This document shows positions 55,766-63,765 of a stretch of DNA of 64,000 nt, piece after piece. Origin of the DNA: Rhodocyclus purpureus (GTDB lineage Bacteria; Pseudomonadota; Gammaproteobacteria; Burkholderiales; Rhodocyclaceae); the NCBI RefSeq assembly GCF_016653115.1, contig NZ_NHRX01000038.1, forward strand, positions 97,822 through 161,821, in the 5' to 3' direction. The notes below the pieces were generated by a model, which was not told where the DNA came from, ran no database searches, and saw only the letters and a program-made list of their open reading frames with translations. The translations under genes were made by a program, and so were the position numbers. Positions within the stretch are counted from its first letter, which is position 1. Each line of letters starts with the position of its first letter.

Positions 55766-57250
55766 ATGAGTGCTTCCACGACGACGGCCGCCGCGGCGGC
55801 GTCCTGCCACGGCGAACGCGCCGCGACCCTGCAGCAGTCGGTGCAGGCGGCCGGGTCCGCCGGCCAGAGCGCCGCACTCGCCCGCCTCGCCACCGATTAC
55901 CCGCGCGGCCCGCACGACCAGCCGCAGACGATGTGCCCGGCCTTCGGCTCGCTGCGCGTCGGCCTGCGCATGCGCCGTACGGCGACCATCCTGTCGGGCT
56001 CGGCCTGCTGCGTCTACGGTCTTTCCTTCACCGCGCACTTCTACGGCGCCAAGCGCAGCGTCGGCTACGTCCCGTTCAACTCGGAGACGCTGGTCACCGG
56101 CCAGCTGTTCGAGGACATCCGTGACGCCGTCTACAAGCTCGCCAACCCGGCCGAGCACGACGCGATCGTCGTCATCAACCTGTGCGTGCCGACCGCTTCC
56201 GGCGTGCCGCTCGACCTGCTGCCCAAGGAAATCGACGGCGTGCGCATCATCGGCATCGACGTGCCCGGTTTCGGCGTGCCGACGCACGCCGAGGCGAAGG
56301 ACGTCCTCGCCGGCGCGATGCTGCGCTACGCGCGCCACGAAGCCGAGGCCGGCCCGGTCGCGCGTCCGCGCGGCGATCTCGGCGAAGGTCCGCGCGTCTG
56401 CCTGCTCGGCGAGATGTTCCCGGTCGACCCGGTCCTTGCCGGACGCCTGCTGGCGCCGATGGGGCTCGGCGTCTCGCCGCAGGTCCCCTCGCGCGAGTGG
56501 CGCGACCTGTACGCGGCGCTCGACAGCGACGTCGTCGCCGCGGTGCATCCCTTCTACACGGCGAGCGTTCGTGAATTCCGCGCGGCCGGCCGTCCGATCG
56601 TCGGTTCCGGCCCGGTCGGCGTCGACGGCACCGCCGCCTGGCTCGAAGCCGTCGGCCGCGCCGCCGGCATCAACGAGTCGCAGATCGGCGCCGCCAAGGC
56701 GGCCGCGCTGCCGGCGATCACCGGCGCCCTGGCCGGCAGCCGCATCAACGCGCGCGTCACCGTCTCCGGCTACGAGGGTTCCGAACTCTTGGTCGCACGC
56801 CTCCTGATCGAGGCCGGCGCCGAAGTGCCCTACGTCGGCACCGCGCTGCCGCGCACCGAGTGGAGCGAGGCCGACCGCGAGTGGCTGGCCGCGCGCGGCG
56901 TGCATGTGCAGTACCGTGCCGCGCTCGAACAGGACGTCGCGGCGATGAAGGAAGTCCGTCCCGACCTCGCGCTCGGCACGACGCCGCTGGTGCAGGCAGC
57001 CAAGGAACTCGGTGTGCCGGCGCTGTACTTCACCAACATGGTCTCGGCACGGCCGCTGTTCGGCGCTGCCGGCGCCGGTGCGCTCGCCGGGATCGTCGCC
57101 GCGCAGACGCGTGGTCGCGACCGTTTCGCCCGCATGATCAACTTCTTCGCGCCTTCCGCCAAGGTTGAGGCCGCGAAGCCGGCGGCGCCTGTCGCCGCCC
57201 CTGTCACCCCTCCCGCCCGCGGCGACCTCGCCGACGCCATAGGAAACTGA
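55766..57250 (+). CDS. bchY: Chlorophyllide a reductase subunit Y
   Basis: 494 aa. NifD/BchN-like subunit; with BchZ it forms the catalytic component that receives electrons from BchX. Cys residues MCPAFGSLRVGLR, LSGSACCVYGLSFTAHFYGA, and VVINLCVPTASGVP are those expected for the NB-cluster. Further blocks GSGPVGVDGTAAWLEAVGRA and LALGTTPLVQAAKELGVPAL. The C-terminal Ala/Pro/Lys linker (VEAAKPAAPVAAPVTPPA) is variable between species. Confidence 0.96.
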   Translation: MSASTTTAAAAASCHGERAATLQQSVQAAGSAGQSAALARLATDYPRGPHDQPQTMCPAFGSLRVGLRMRRTATILSGSACCVYGLSFTAHFYGAKRSVGYVPFNSETLVTGQLFEDIRDAVYKLANPAEHDAIVVINLCVPTASGVPLDLLPKEIDGVRIIGIDVPGFGVPTHAEAKDVLAGAMLRYARHEAEAGPVARPRGDLGEGPRVCLLGEMFPVDPVLAGRLLAPMGLGVSPQVPSREWRDLYAALDSDVVAAVHPFYTASVREFRAAGRPIVGSGPVGVDGTAAWLEAVGRAAGINESQIGAAKAAALPAITGALAGSRINARVTVSGYEGSELLVARLLIEAGAEVPYVGTALPRTEWSEADREWLAARGVHVQYRAALEQDVAAMKEVRPDLALGTTPLVQAAKELGVPALYFTNMVSARPLFGAAGAGALAGIVAAQTRGRDRFARMINFFAPSAKVEAAKPAAPVAAPVTPPARGDLADAIGN

Positions 57251-57253
57251 CCG

Positions 57254-58738
57254 ATGCTCGTCCTCGACCACGACCGCGCTGGCGGCTACTGGGGCGCCGT
57301 TTACGTATTCTCCGCAATCAAGGGCCTGCGCGTCGTCATCGACGGCCCGGTCGGTTGCGAGAACCTCCCGGTCACCGCCGTCCTGCACTACACGGACGCC
57401 TTGCCGCCACACGAACTGCCGATCGTCGTCACCGGCCTCTCCGAAGACGAACTGACGATGACCGGGACCGAAGGCGCGATGAGCCGCGCGGCTGCGACCC
57501 AGGACCAGTCGCTGCCGGCCGTCGTCGTCACCGGCTCGATCGCCGAGATGATCGGCGGCGGCGTGACGCCCGAAGGCGCCGGCCTCTTGCGCTTCCTGCC
57601 GCGCACCATCGACGAAGACCAGTGGCAGTGCGCCGACCGCGCGCTGACTTGGCTGTGGACGCAGTTCGGCGAGAAGAAGGCAGCGGCGAGGGCTGCTGCC
57701 GCTGCGCGCAAGAAGCCTGCCGCTTCTGCCACTGCTTCTGCCAGCCCGCGCAAGCCGCGCGTGAACATCATCGGCCCGTCCTACGGCGTCTTCAACATGC
57801 CGTCCGACCTGGCCGAGATCAAGCGCCTGGTCGAAGGCATCGGCTGCGAGATCAACCTCGTATTCCCGCTCGGCTCGCACATCGACGACGTCGCCAGGCT
57901 CGCCGACGCCGACGTGAACATCTGCATGTACCGCGAGTTCGGGCGCAAGCTGTGCGAGGCGCTCGGCAAGCCGTACCTGATGGCGCCTTTCGGCGTCTTC
58001 TCGACCACCGCCTTCCTCGAAAAGCTCGGCGAAGTCACCGGACTCGACCCGCAGCCGTTCATCGAGCAGGAGAAGCGCACCACGCTGGCCGCGCTGTGGG
58101 ACCTGTGGCGCAGCGTGACGCAGGACTTCTTCGCCAGCGCACCGTTCGCAATCGTTGCCTCGGAGACCTACACGCGCGGCGTCCGCCGCTTCTTCGAGGG
58201 CGAACTCGGCATCCCGTGTTCGTTCGCGATCGCGCGCGTTCCCGGCGGCAAGACCGACAACGACGCGGTGCGTGCCGCGCTCAAGGCGACGCCGCCGCTG
58301 GCGCTGTTCGGCTCGTACAACGAGCGCATGTACAACGCCGAGCTCGGCAACCGCGCGATCTACATCCCGGCCTCTTTCCCCGGCGCCATCATCCGTCGCG
58401 CTACCGGAACGCCGTTCATGGGCTACGCGGGGGCGACCTATCTGGTGCAGGAATACTGCAACGCGCTGTTCGACGCGCTGTTCAACATCCTGCCGCTCGG
58501 TACCGACCTCGACAAGGTCGACGCGACGCCGTCGAAGCGCTCGCAGGCCGCGCTGCCGTGGGACGACGATGCCGAAGCCGCGTTGAACGAGAGGGTCGAG
58601 CGCGAACCCTTCCTGGTGCGCATCTCGGCGTCGAAGCGCCTGCGCGACCGTGCCGAGCGCGACGCGCGTCAGGCCGGCGAGGAGCGTGTCACCCTCGAAC
58701 GCTTCACCGCGGCAGCCGGCAGCGCGCTGCAAGCCTAG
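57254..58738 (+). CDS. bchZ: Chlorophyllide a reductase subunit Z
   Basis: 494 aa. NifK/BchB-like subunit. N-terminus [40 protein letters not shown] (cluster-binding Cys), [28 protein letters not shown], and [20 protein letters not shown] in the second domain. An Ala/Lys-rich linker (~142-168) joins the two halves and is longer than usual, probably species-specific. It starts 3 bp after bchY. The 115-bp gap to pufB1 contains a short hairpin. Confidence 0.96.
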   Translation: MLVLDHDRAGGYWGAVYVFSAIKGLRVVIDGPVGCENLPVTAVLHYTDALPPHELPIVVTGLSEDELTMTGTEGAMSRAAATQDQSLPAVVVTGSIAEMIGGGVTPEGAGLLRFLPRTIDEDQWQCADRALTWLWTQFGEKKAAARAAAAARKKPAASATASASPRKPRVNIIGPSYGVFNMPSDLAEIKRLVEGIGCEINLVFPLGSHIDDVARLADADVNICMYREFGRKLCEALGKPYLMAPFGVFSTTAFLEKLGEVTGLDPQPFIEQEKRTTLAALWDLWRSVTQDFFASAPFAIVASETYTRGVRRFFEGELGIPCSFAIARVPGGKTDNDAVRAALKATPPLALFGSYNERMYNAELGNRAIYIPASFPGAIIRRATGTPFMGYAGATYLVQEYCNALFDALFNILPLGTDLDKVDATPSKRSQAALPWDDDAEAALNERVEREPFLVRISASKRLRDRAERDARQAGEERVTLERFTAAAGSALQA

Positions 58739-58813
58739 GCAAGCCCGCCGGGGGGCAGGCGCTTCCCCGGCGTCTCTCAGCCAGCCGCAGCGGCCGGCAA
58801 TGCAGTGTTCACT

Positions 58814-58832
58814 TTCCGGCCGCAGGCCGGAA
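58814..58832 (+). promoter_or_regulatory. Short hairpin upstream of pufB1
   Basis: TTCCGGCC-GCA-GGCCGGAA: perfect 8-bp stem, 3-base loop, 21 bases before the GTG start. It could terminate bchZ transcripts partially or protect a processed 5' end of pufB1A1 mRNA. Confidence 0.5.
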
Positions 58833-58853
58833 CCGTAGCTTCGGGAGTTGGCA

Positions 58854-59015
58854 GTGACTGAAGAACAGCAACAACTCGATCATCCGCTGTCCGGCCTCTC
58901 GGACGACGAAGCGCGCGCCTTTCACAGCGCCTTCATGCGCAGCTTCCGCGATTTCAGCGCGCTTGCCCTCCTCGCCCACGCCCTGCTCTGGTCGTGGCGC
59001 CCGTGGTTTCAGTAA
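58854..59015 (+). CDS. pufB: LH1 light-harvesting beta polypeptide, copy 1
   Basis: 53 aa with a GTG start at 58854 preceded by GGGAG. Typical antenna beta: hydrophilic N-terminus LSGLSDDEARAFHSAFMRSF, one membrane helix, bacteriochlorophyll-ligand His42 (LLAHALLWSWRPWFQ) and the C-terminal WRPW. The second His at -18 (His24) is present, as in normal LH1/LH2 beta. Arg32-Asp33 at the helix entry are unusually polar. Not in the six-frame lists because it is short. It is followed by pufA1 after 11 bp and lies at the end of the bch transcript. Confidence 0.93.
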   Translation: MTEEQQQLDHPLSGLSDDEARAFHSAFMRSFRDFSALALLAHALLWSWRPWFQ

Positions 59016-59026
59016 GGCAGCCTGAC

Positions 59027-59200
59027 ATGTGGCGACTCTGGAAAATCATCGACCCGCGCACCGTCATCCTGATGCTGGTCTTCTTCCTCGCAGGGATGGC
59101 CTTCCTGCTGCACTTCATCGTCTATAACGCCGACCGCTTCACCTGGCTGAACGACGTCACCGCGGCGGACTACCCGAGCAAGGTGCAGGCCAAAGACTGA
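59027..59200 (+). CDS. pufA: LH1 light-harvesting alpha polypeptide, copy 1
   Basis: 57 aa from ATG 59027. WRLWKIIDPRTVILMLVFFL matches the LH1 alpha start (W-xW-x-DPR), ligand His29 in FLLHFIVYNADRFTWLND. Compared with copy 2 the post-His segment is changed from VIVLSTERFNW to FIVYNADRFTW, so this alpha probably gives slightly different spectra. No pufL/M follows; a hairpin closes the unit at 59212-59238. Confidence 0.92.
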   Translation: MWRLWKIIDPRTVILMLVFFLAGMAFLLHFIVYNADRFTWLNDVTAADYPSKVQAKD

Positions 59201-59211
59201 GGGGGCAGTAT

Positions 59212-59238
59212 GGGGGCAGTTTGAGTCAAACTGCCCCC
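59212..59238. terminator. Perfect hairpin after pufB1A1
   Basis: GGGGGCAGTTTGA-G-TCAAACTGCCCCC, 13-bp perfect stem around a single central base. It is 11 bp after the pufA1 stop and 5 bp before the end of the convergent NmrA gene, so it can end or stabilise both transcripts. A duplicated GGGGGCAGT (59201-59209) precedes it, suggesting a repeat-derived hairpin. Confidence 0.7.
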
Positions 59239-59243
59239 TGGTA

Positions 59244-59936
59244 TTAATGGTCCGGGAAGGCCTGGCGGATGGTCAGGCCTGAGACGACCACCGTCTCGCG
59301 CTTGTAAGCGTCGGCGAGCAGGACGTCATTGACGATGAACCAGGCCAGGTCGACGCGGCTGATCGTGCGCTTGCGCCGGTCGCCACTCGTGCTCGCCAGC
59401 CAGCGCCCGGTGAAGGCGCCGTCGGTCAGTCCGACCGGCTGCACCAGCGTCCAGTCGAGTCCGCTGGCCTTGACCACCTTCTCCTGACGCTCCTTGTCGG
59501 CGAGTTGCTCGCGCAGCTGTAGCGCCGTGTACCACACCTTGAATGCCGTCGACAGCTTGTCGCGCGAGTCGCCGACACCGTAGGCGGTGACGCAGATCAG
59601 GCGCTTGACACCGGCGGCCTGCATCGCGGCGATCACGTTGGACGTTCCGACTTCGCAGATGTTGCGCGGTGTGCTCCGCTTCATTCCCAGGCGCAGTACG
59701 ACCGGGTTACTCGAATCGCCGAGGCAGACGACAACCGCGTCCTGGCCGGCGACGGCGCGGGCGACCTCGGCGGGGTTCATCGCGTCGCCCTTGATCCTGG
59801 TGTAGTCGTGTCCCTTCCACTCGGGAAGCTTTTCCGGATCGCGCGCGAAGCCGGTCACCTCGTGTCCCGCGGCCAGCAGGTTCAGCAGCACCGCGCGCCC
59901 GGTCCTGCCGTTCGCGCCAAAAACAACGACTTTCAA
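59244..59936 (-). CDS. NAD(P)-binding oxidoreductase, NmrA/SDR-a5-like
   Basis: 230 aa with a TTG start at 59936, because AGGAG lies seven bases upstream and the Rossmann motif VVVFGANGRTGRAV begins right there. Other blocks: GHEVTGFARDPEKLPEWKGH, VAGQDAVVVCLGDSS, LICVTAYGVGDSR, GLDWTLVQPVGLTDGAFTG. No catalytic Tyr-x-x-x-Lys, as in NmrA/biliverdin reductase B-like members. Substrate unknown. It is inverted between pufA1 and the crtC block. Confidence 0.82.
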   Translation of the reverse strand: MKVVVFGANGRTGRAVLLNLLAAGHEVTGFARDPEKLPEWKGHDYTRIKGDAMNPAEVARAVAGQDAVVVCLGDSSNPVVLRLGMKRSTPRNICEVGTSNVIAAMQAAGVKRLICVTAYGVGDSRDKLSTAFKVWYTALQLREQLADKERQEKVVKASGLDWTLVQPVGLTDGAFTGRWLASTSGDRRKRTISRVDLAWFIVNDVLLADAYKRETVVVSGLTIRQAFPDH

Positions 59937-60127
59937 AACGAGACTCCTGATAGGCGGCCGCAGAGCCCCGCGGCGCGCGTCGGTATGAGCGAATTTGACC
60001 GGCGCCGACTTTAGCACAAGGATGGCGGCGCCGGGCCGCCTTCCCCGCTCGTCCCGGCGCGCCCTTTACAGCGCCCGTGGCGCTGGGTATCCTCCGCGCC
60101 TTCTAGCGCACGCGGTGATCGGCGATC

Positions 60128-60595
60128 ATGTACGAGTTTTGCAAAACCATGCACATCCTGGGGCTGGTGCTGATGGCCGGCAACGTCACCGTCACCGCGC
60201 TCTGGAAAGTCTTCGCCGACCGCACCTGCAAGCCGCAGATCATGTCGTTTGCGCAGTGGCTGGTGACCGTCACCGACTTTTCCTTCACCCTGCCGGGCGG
60301 CTTCATGATGGTCGTCGGCGGCTACGGCGCCGTCTACTTCGGCGGCTGGCCGCTCGACACGCCGTGGCTGCTGGTCGGGCAGATCATGATGGCGATGGCC
60401 GGCGCCGTCTGGCTGGGGATCCTCGTGCCGATCCAGATCAAGCAGGCTGCCTGGGCGCGCGACTTCGCGATCACCGGCGAAGTGCCGGCGGATTACCGCA
60501 AGGGCAGCGCCACCTGGCTGGTGTGGGGGCTGCTGTCGACGGTTCCCCTGTGCGTCGGCCTCTGGGTGATGGTGGACAAGCCCGCCCTCTGGTAA
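60128..60595 (+). CDS. DUF2269-like integral membrane protein
   Basis: 155 aa, four predicted membrane helices: ~7-25 (MHILGLVLMAGNVTVTALW), ~50-72 (FTLPGGFMMVVGGYGAVYFG), ~78-102 (WLLVGQIMMAMAGAVWLGIL), ~130-150 (WLVWGLLSTVPLCVGLWVMV). Residues around HILG and GxxTxTALWK match DUF2269. Function unknown. It is 76 bp before crtC on the same strand and is likely in one operon with it; membrane location would fit the photosynthetic membrane. Confidence 0.8.
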   Translation: MYEFCKTMHILGLVLMAGNVTVTALWKVFADRTCKPQIMSFAQWLVTVTDFSFTLPGGFMMVVGGYGAVYFGGWPLDTPWLLVGQIMMAMAGAVWLGILVPIQIKQAAWARDFAITGEVPADYRKGSATWLVWGLLSTVPLCVGLWVMVDKPALW

Positions 60596-60671
60596 GTTTT
60601 CCGCCCGCTCGCCCCGGGCAGCGTCCCCGGGGCGCTGCGCCGGCGACCTTCACCCTCACGGAGATGGCTTC

Positions 60672-61727
60672 ATGCACGGAGTAGACCCTCGCTCGCCCAC
60701 CTCGCCGCTGGCTGACGAAGTTCGTGCTGCGGCGACGGGCGCCCGACCCGCCGGCAGTGCGCACGAGCCGGCGCCGACCTGCATCCCCGGGGTCGGGCCG
60801 CTGTTCGACGCGCCGGTATCGCCGGGCGGCTACCTGTGGTGGTACGTCGATGCCTTCAGCGACGACGGGAAATACGGGATCACCCTGATCGCGCTGGTCG
60901 GCAGCTGCTTCTCGCCTTACTACGCGGGTGCGCGCCGGCGGCGCAACAGCGACCCGCTCAACCACAATTCGCTCAACGTCGCGCTCTACGGCGGGGTCAA
61001 GCGCTGGTGCATGACCGAGCGCGGGCGCTCGGCGCTGCGGCGCACGCCGGAGCGCCTGGAGATCGGCCCGAGTTCGCTGCACTGGGACGGGACCTGTCTC
61101 ACCATCCACATCGACGAGATCGCGGTGCCGATCCCGCGGCGCATGCGCGGCACGGTCAAGCTGTATCCGCGCACGGTCGCCGGCAAGCCGTACTTCCTCG
61201 ACGGCGCCGGACGTCATCGCTGGGCGCCGATCGCGCCGGGCGCGCGCGTCGAGGTCAAGCTCGACCGTCCGTCCTTGCACTGGGAGGGGCATGGCTACTT
61301 CGATTCCAACTGGGGCAGCGAGCCGCTGGAGAAGGCCTTCCGCTACTGGGAGTGGTCGCGCGCCGAGCTGAAGGACGGTGGGACCGCGATCCTCTACGAC
61401 GCGATCCGGCGCGACGGACAGCGCACCGAGCTCGGCCTGCGCTTCGATCCGGCCGGCGGCGTCGAGCATGTTCCGGTGCCGCCGCATGTGAAGCTCCCGG
61501 GTACGGCCTGGGGGATGAAGCGCGGCACCCGTGCCGATCCGCACAAGCCAGCGCGCGTCGCCCAGAACCTCGAGAACACGCCGTTCTACACCCGCTCGCA
61601 GCTGTCGACCCACCTCCTCGGCGAGCCGGTCACCGCGATGCACGAGAGCGTCTGCCTCGACCGCTTCGATTCACGCTGGGTGCAGGTGTTGCTGCCGTTC
61701 CGCATCCCGCGGGTGCCGGGCAACTGA
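60672..61727 (+). CDS. crtC: Hydroxyneurosporene synthase (carotenoid 1,2-hydratase)
   Basis: 351 aa. Hydrates the psi end of lycopene or neurosporene, the first step of spirilloxanthin/spheroidene synthesis. CrtC blocks: PGGYLWWYVDAFSDDGKYGI, ALVGSCFSPYYAGARRR (putative active site), HCSLNVALYG-like NHNSLNVALYGG, CMTERG, LHWEGHGYFDSNWGSEPLEK and WEWSRAELKDG. No signal peptide in this copy. crtD, crtF and other carotenoid genes are not in the window, so the rest of the pathway must lie elsewhere. Confidence 0.95.
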   Translation: MHGVDPRSPTSPLADEVRAAATGARPAGSAHEPAPTCIPGVGPLFDAPVSPGGYLWWYVDAFSDDGKYGITLIALVGSCFSPYYAGARRRRNSDPLNHNSLNVALYGGVKRWCMTERGRSALRRTPERLEIGPSSLHWDGTCLTIHIDEIAVPIPRRMRGTVKLYPRTVAGKPYFLDGAGRHRWAPIAPGARVEVKLDRPSLHWEGHGYFDSNWGSEPLEKAFRYWEWSRAELKDGGTAILYDAIRRDGQRTELGLRFDPAGGVEHVPVPPHVKLPGTAWGMKRGTRADPHKPARVAQNLENTPFYTRSQLSTHLLGEPVTAMHESVCLDRFDSRWVQVLLPFRIPRVPGN

Positions 61728-61764
61728 CGACGGCGCCTCGTCCGTCCGTGCGCAGCGTCGGCGC

Positions 61765-62685
61765 TCAGGGCAGCCTGTGCACGATCTCCTCGGTCACTTC
61801 CCACAGGCGCCGGGCGAGGGCGGCATCCAGGGCTTGCCGGCTCGGCCGGACGGCCTTGCAGTCGACCAGGTAGTGACCGGCCAGCGACAGCGCCTGCGGG
61901 TGCGCGGCAGCGAAGACGGTCGTCGCGGCGCCGCGGGAAACATCCTTCAGGAAGAGCGACCCGAACAGTTCCACGAAGCGCTGTGCGGAACGCCCCATGT
62001 GTCGGGCCAGGTTTGTCCGCGCGACGCCGGGATGGACTGCATAGGCCGTGCGCTGTGAGCCGGCAAAGCGACGCTGCAACTCGCTGGCGAAGAGCAGGTT
62101 GGCGAGCTTGGACTGACCGTACTGCCGCCACGGGTTGTAGCCGCGCTCGCCGCTCAGGTTATCGAAGTCGATGCCGCACCGGGGCGCCTGGGCGTGCGCC
62201 AGGCTGCTCAGCATCACGACGCGCCCGTCCGCAGCCAGTCGATCGAGCAGTCCGGTGATCAGCATGAAGTGACCGACGTGATTGGTGAAGAACTGCAGTT
62301 CGTAGCCGTGCGCCTGCTGCAGGGTCGGCAGCGCCATGATTCCCGCGTTGCCGACGATGGCGTCGAGAAGGTGTCCGTCGTGGCGGATCCGCGCGCTGCA
62401 GGCGCGCACCGAATCGGGGTCGGCCAGGTCGCAGGCGTAGGCGCTGCCCCGGCCGGGCAGCATCGCGCAGGCCTCCTCGGCACTCGCCAGCGTGCGCCCG
62501 GTGCCGAGGACGTGTGCCCCGCGCAGCGACAGCACCCGGCATGTTTCCCGACCGAGGCCGGACGTGCACCCCGTGACCAGGACGGTCTTGCCGCTCAGGG
62601 ATAGCCCCGCGCTGACCTCCTCTGCGGTCGAGTTGCGGCCGAAGCCGGTCGGGCGCGAGGGTGTGAACGGGTTCGCTGGCGCCAT
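61765..62685 (-). CDS. Short-chain dehydrogenase/reductase (retinol-dehydrogenase/POR-like)
   Basis: 306 aa from ATG 62685. Rossmann TVLVTGCTSGLGRETCRVLS, NAG motif VGNAGIMALPTL, catalytic Ser and Tyr-Lys in VMLSSLAHAQ and YGQSKLANLLFASEL, then VHPGVARTNLARHMG. Closest in pattern to the WWOX/retinol-dehydrogenase/protochlorophyllide-reductase-like SDR group; true POR lacks oxygen-sensitive clusters but has conserved Cys residues not seen here. Substrate unknown. Convergent with crtC; divergent from pufB2. Confidence 0.85.
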   Translation of the reverse strand: MAPANPFTPSRPTGFGRNSTAEEVSAGLSLSGKTVLVTGCTSGLGRETCRVLSLRGAHVLGTGRTLASAEEACAMLPGRGSAYACDLADPDSVRACSARIRHDGHLLDAIVGNAGIMALPTLQQAHGYELQFFTNHVGHFMLITGLLDRLAADGRVVMLSSLAHAQAPRCGIDFDNLSGERGYNPWRQYGQSKLANLLFASELQRRFAGSQRTAYAVHPGVARTNLARHMGRSAQRFVELFGSLFLKDVSRGAATTVFAAAHPQALSLAGHYLVDCKAVRPSRQALDAALARRLWEVTEEIVHRLP

Positions 62686-62931
62686 GAGGACTCCCGGTGA
62701 ACAGGCGGTTTCGGCCTGCCGAGGCAGGCCTGGCGGGCGATGGTAAGCCGGGCGCAGGGGCCGTGCAAGCAGCGCCGCGCCGGGCAAACTCTGTTACAGT
62801 CGATCGCGCTTTGTAGAAGCCCGCTCGGCGCCTGCCGGCCCGCACAGAAGCGCTTCCGGGACCCCGGGAAAACTTCGTAATGCCCGCGTTTGCTGGCTTT
62901 GCGAGCTCCCGAGGGTGCTCCCGGGGCAGAG

Positions 62932-62959
62932 TTGACATTTGATAGCGGCGGAGTAGACT
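62932..62959 (+). promoter_or_regulatory. Candidate puf operon promoter
   Basis: TTGACA (62932-62937), 16-base spacer ending GCGGAG, TAGACT (62954-62959), then GGCGCGG. This mirrors the bchX promoter at 54671-54698 base by base in the core boxes and flanks. The initiation point is about 270 bases before pufB2, so the mRNA has a long leader (62966-63235) with no ORF I can support. Confidence 0.6.
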
Positions 62960-63235
62960 GGCGCGGACGTCGTTACACAAACACCACAAATCGCTGCAAA
63001 CCATCTCACAGCGGTCCGTGCCGCAGTTCTGGAAAGTGGCGTGTCTTGACGCCGACGTCCGCTGTTTCGCTGGCCGGCTCGGCGTCGGGTTTGCAGAGTC
63101 CCGGAGCTTGTCCGGGGCGGCGCTGCCGGCAGTTCCGGGATGGTGTTTCCAGATGGTTTGTCGTGGTGATTACGGGAATCCCTGCCGCGCGGGAAGCGCG
63201 GTAACGGCCGCAAGGCCCATCAGGAGTTGATAAAC
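62960..63235 (+). other. Long 5' leader of the second puf operon
   Basis: The full gap 62686-63235 is 550 bp. The part before the promoter holds no gene; this part is predicted untranslated leader. It contains several imperfect GC-rich stems (for example GTCCGGGGCGG near 63111) and an AGGAG ribosome site (63222-63226) before ATG 63236. No convincing PpsR (TGT-N12-ACA) site was found. Confidence 0.45.
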
Positions 63236-63385
63236 ATGGCTGAAGATAGGAAATCCCTGTCCGGGCTGACGGAGCAGGAAGCCCAGGAATTCGGAACTCT
63301 TTACACCCAAGGGCTTGCGTTCGTTACCGTGGTCGCGATCTTCGCGCACGCCCTGGTGTGGGCGTGGCGTCCCTGGCTGCAATAG
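63236..63385 (+). CDS. pufB: LH1 light-harvesting beta polypeptide, copy 2 (pufL-linked)
   Basis: 49 aa from ATG 63236 with AGGAG upstream. Antenna beta with LSGLTEQEAQEFGTLYTQGL, one membrane helix, ligand His38 in IFAHALVWAWRPWLQ. At position -18 from the ligand, where nearly all LH1/LH2 beta chains and copy 1 have His, there is Gly20. The helix itself is fully hydrophobic, unlike copy 1. It is the first gene of the pufBAL operon and most likely forms the main core antenna. Confidence 0.95.
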   Translation: MAEDRKSLSGLTEQEAQEFGTLYTQGLAFVTVVAIFAHALVWAWRPWLQ

Positions 63386-63416
63386 CATTCTGACGTCTGT
63401 CTGAAAGGAGTTAAAC

Positions 63417-63647
63417 ATGTCCGTACCCCAATGGAAGCTTTGGCAGGTGATTGATCCGCGTACGGCGCTGGCCATGACGACGGTCTGGCTCGGCGCGCTC
63501 GGCGTCCTGATCCACGTCATCGTGCTCAGCACCGAGCGCTTCAACTGGTTCGACAATGGCACCGGCCTTACCCCGATGGCACAGCAGCATGGTGTCACCG
63601 CGCCCGGCGCATTGACGCCCGCGCCCGTGATGGTCGGCGGTAAGTAA
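63417..63647 (+). CDS. pufA: LH1 light-harvesting alpha polypeptide, copy 2 (pufL-linked)
   Basis: 76 aa from ATG 63417, with AAAGGAG upstream. QWKLWQVIDPRTALAMTTVW is the LH1 alpha N-terminus; ligand His33 in VLIHVIVLSTERFNWFDNG, the classic LH1 LLST-RFNW block. The C-terminal ~28 residues (LTPMAQQHGVTAPGALTPAP) are a Pro/Ala-rich tail, longer than in copy 1 and likely processed or disordered. An intercistronic hairpin pair lies between it and pufL. Confidence 0.96.
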   Translation: MSVPQWKLWQVIDPRTALAMTTVWLGALGVLIHVIVLSTERFNWFDNGTGLTPMAQQHGVTAPGALTPAPVMVGGK

Positions 63648-63667
63648 GAGTCGTTTGCCGAAGGAAG

Positions 63668-63705
63668 CGGGCGGGGCGAGCCGGGTTCATGGCTCGCTCC
63701 GTTCG
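63668..63705 (+). terminator. Intercistronic pufBA-pufL hairpin
   Basis: CGGGCGGGGCGAGCC (63668-63682), 8-base loop, GGCTCGCTCCGTTCG (63691-63705): 15 continuous pairs in RNA, three of them G-U. In Rhodobacter a hairpin at this place slows decay of the pufBA segment, which raises LH1 over reaction centre. A similar role is likely here. Confidence 0.7.
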
Positions 63706-63723
63706 TTTCCGGGAGCGCTATAA

Positions 63724-63747
63724 GGAGGCAGCCACCGGCATGCCTCC
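63724..63747 (+). promoter_or_regulatory. Second small hairpin before pufL
   Basis: GGAGGCA, 10-base loop, TGCCTCC: a 7-bp perfect stem, which ends 5 bases before the GGAGG ribosome site of pufL and could modulate pufL translation. Confidence 0.4.
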
Positions 63748-63765
63748 CGATCGGAGGATCGAACG

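Noticed and set aside
55748..58732. A 994-codon open frame antisense to bchY and bchZ
   Set aside because: Mirror of high-GC codon use in bchYZ; no domain signature and no ribosome site.
62686..63235. PpsR/CrtJ (TGT-N12-ACA) or FNR sites in the puf upstream region
   Set aside because: TGT and ACA trimers occur but none at the required spacing; TTGACATTTGAT does not match FNR symmetry.
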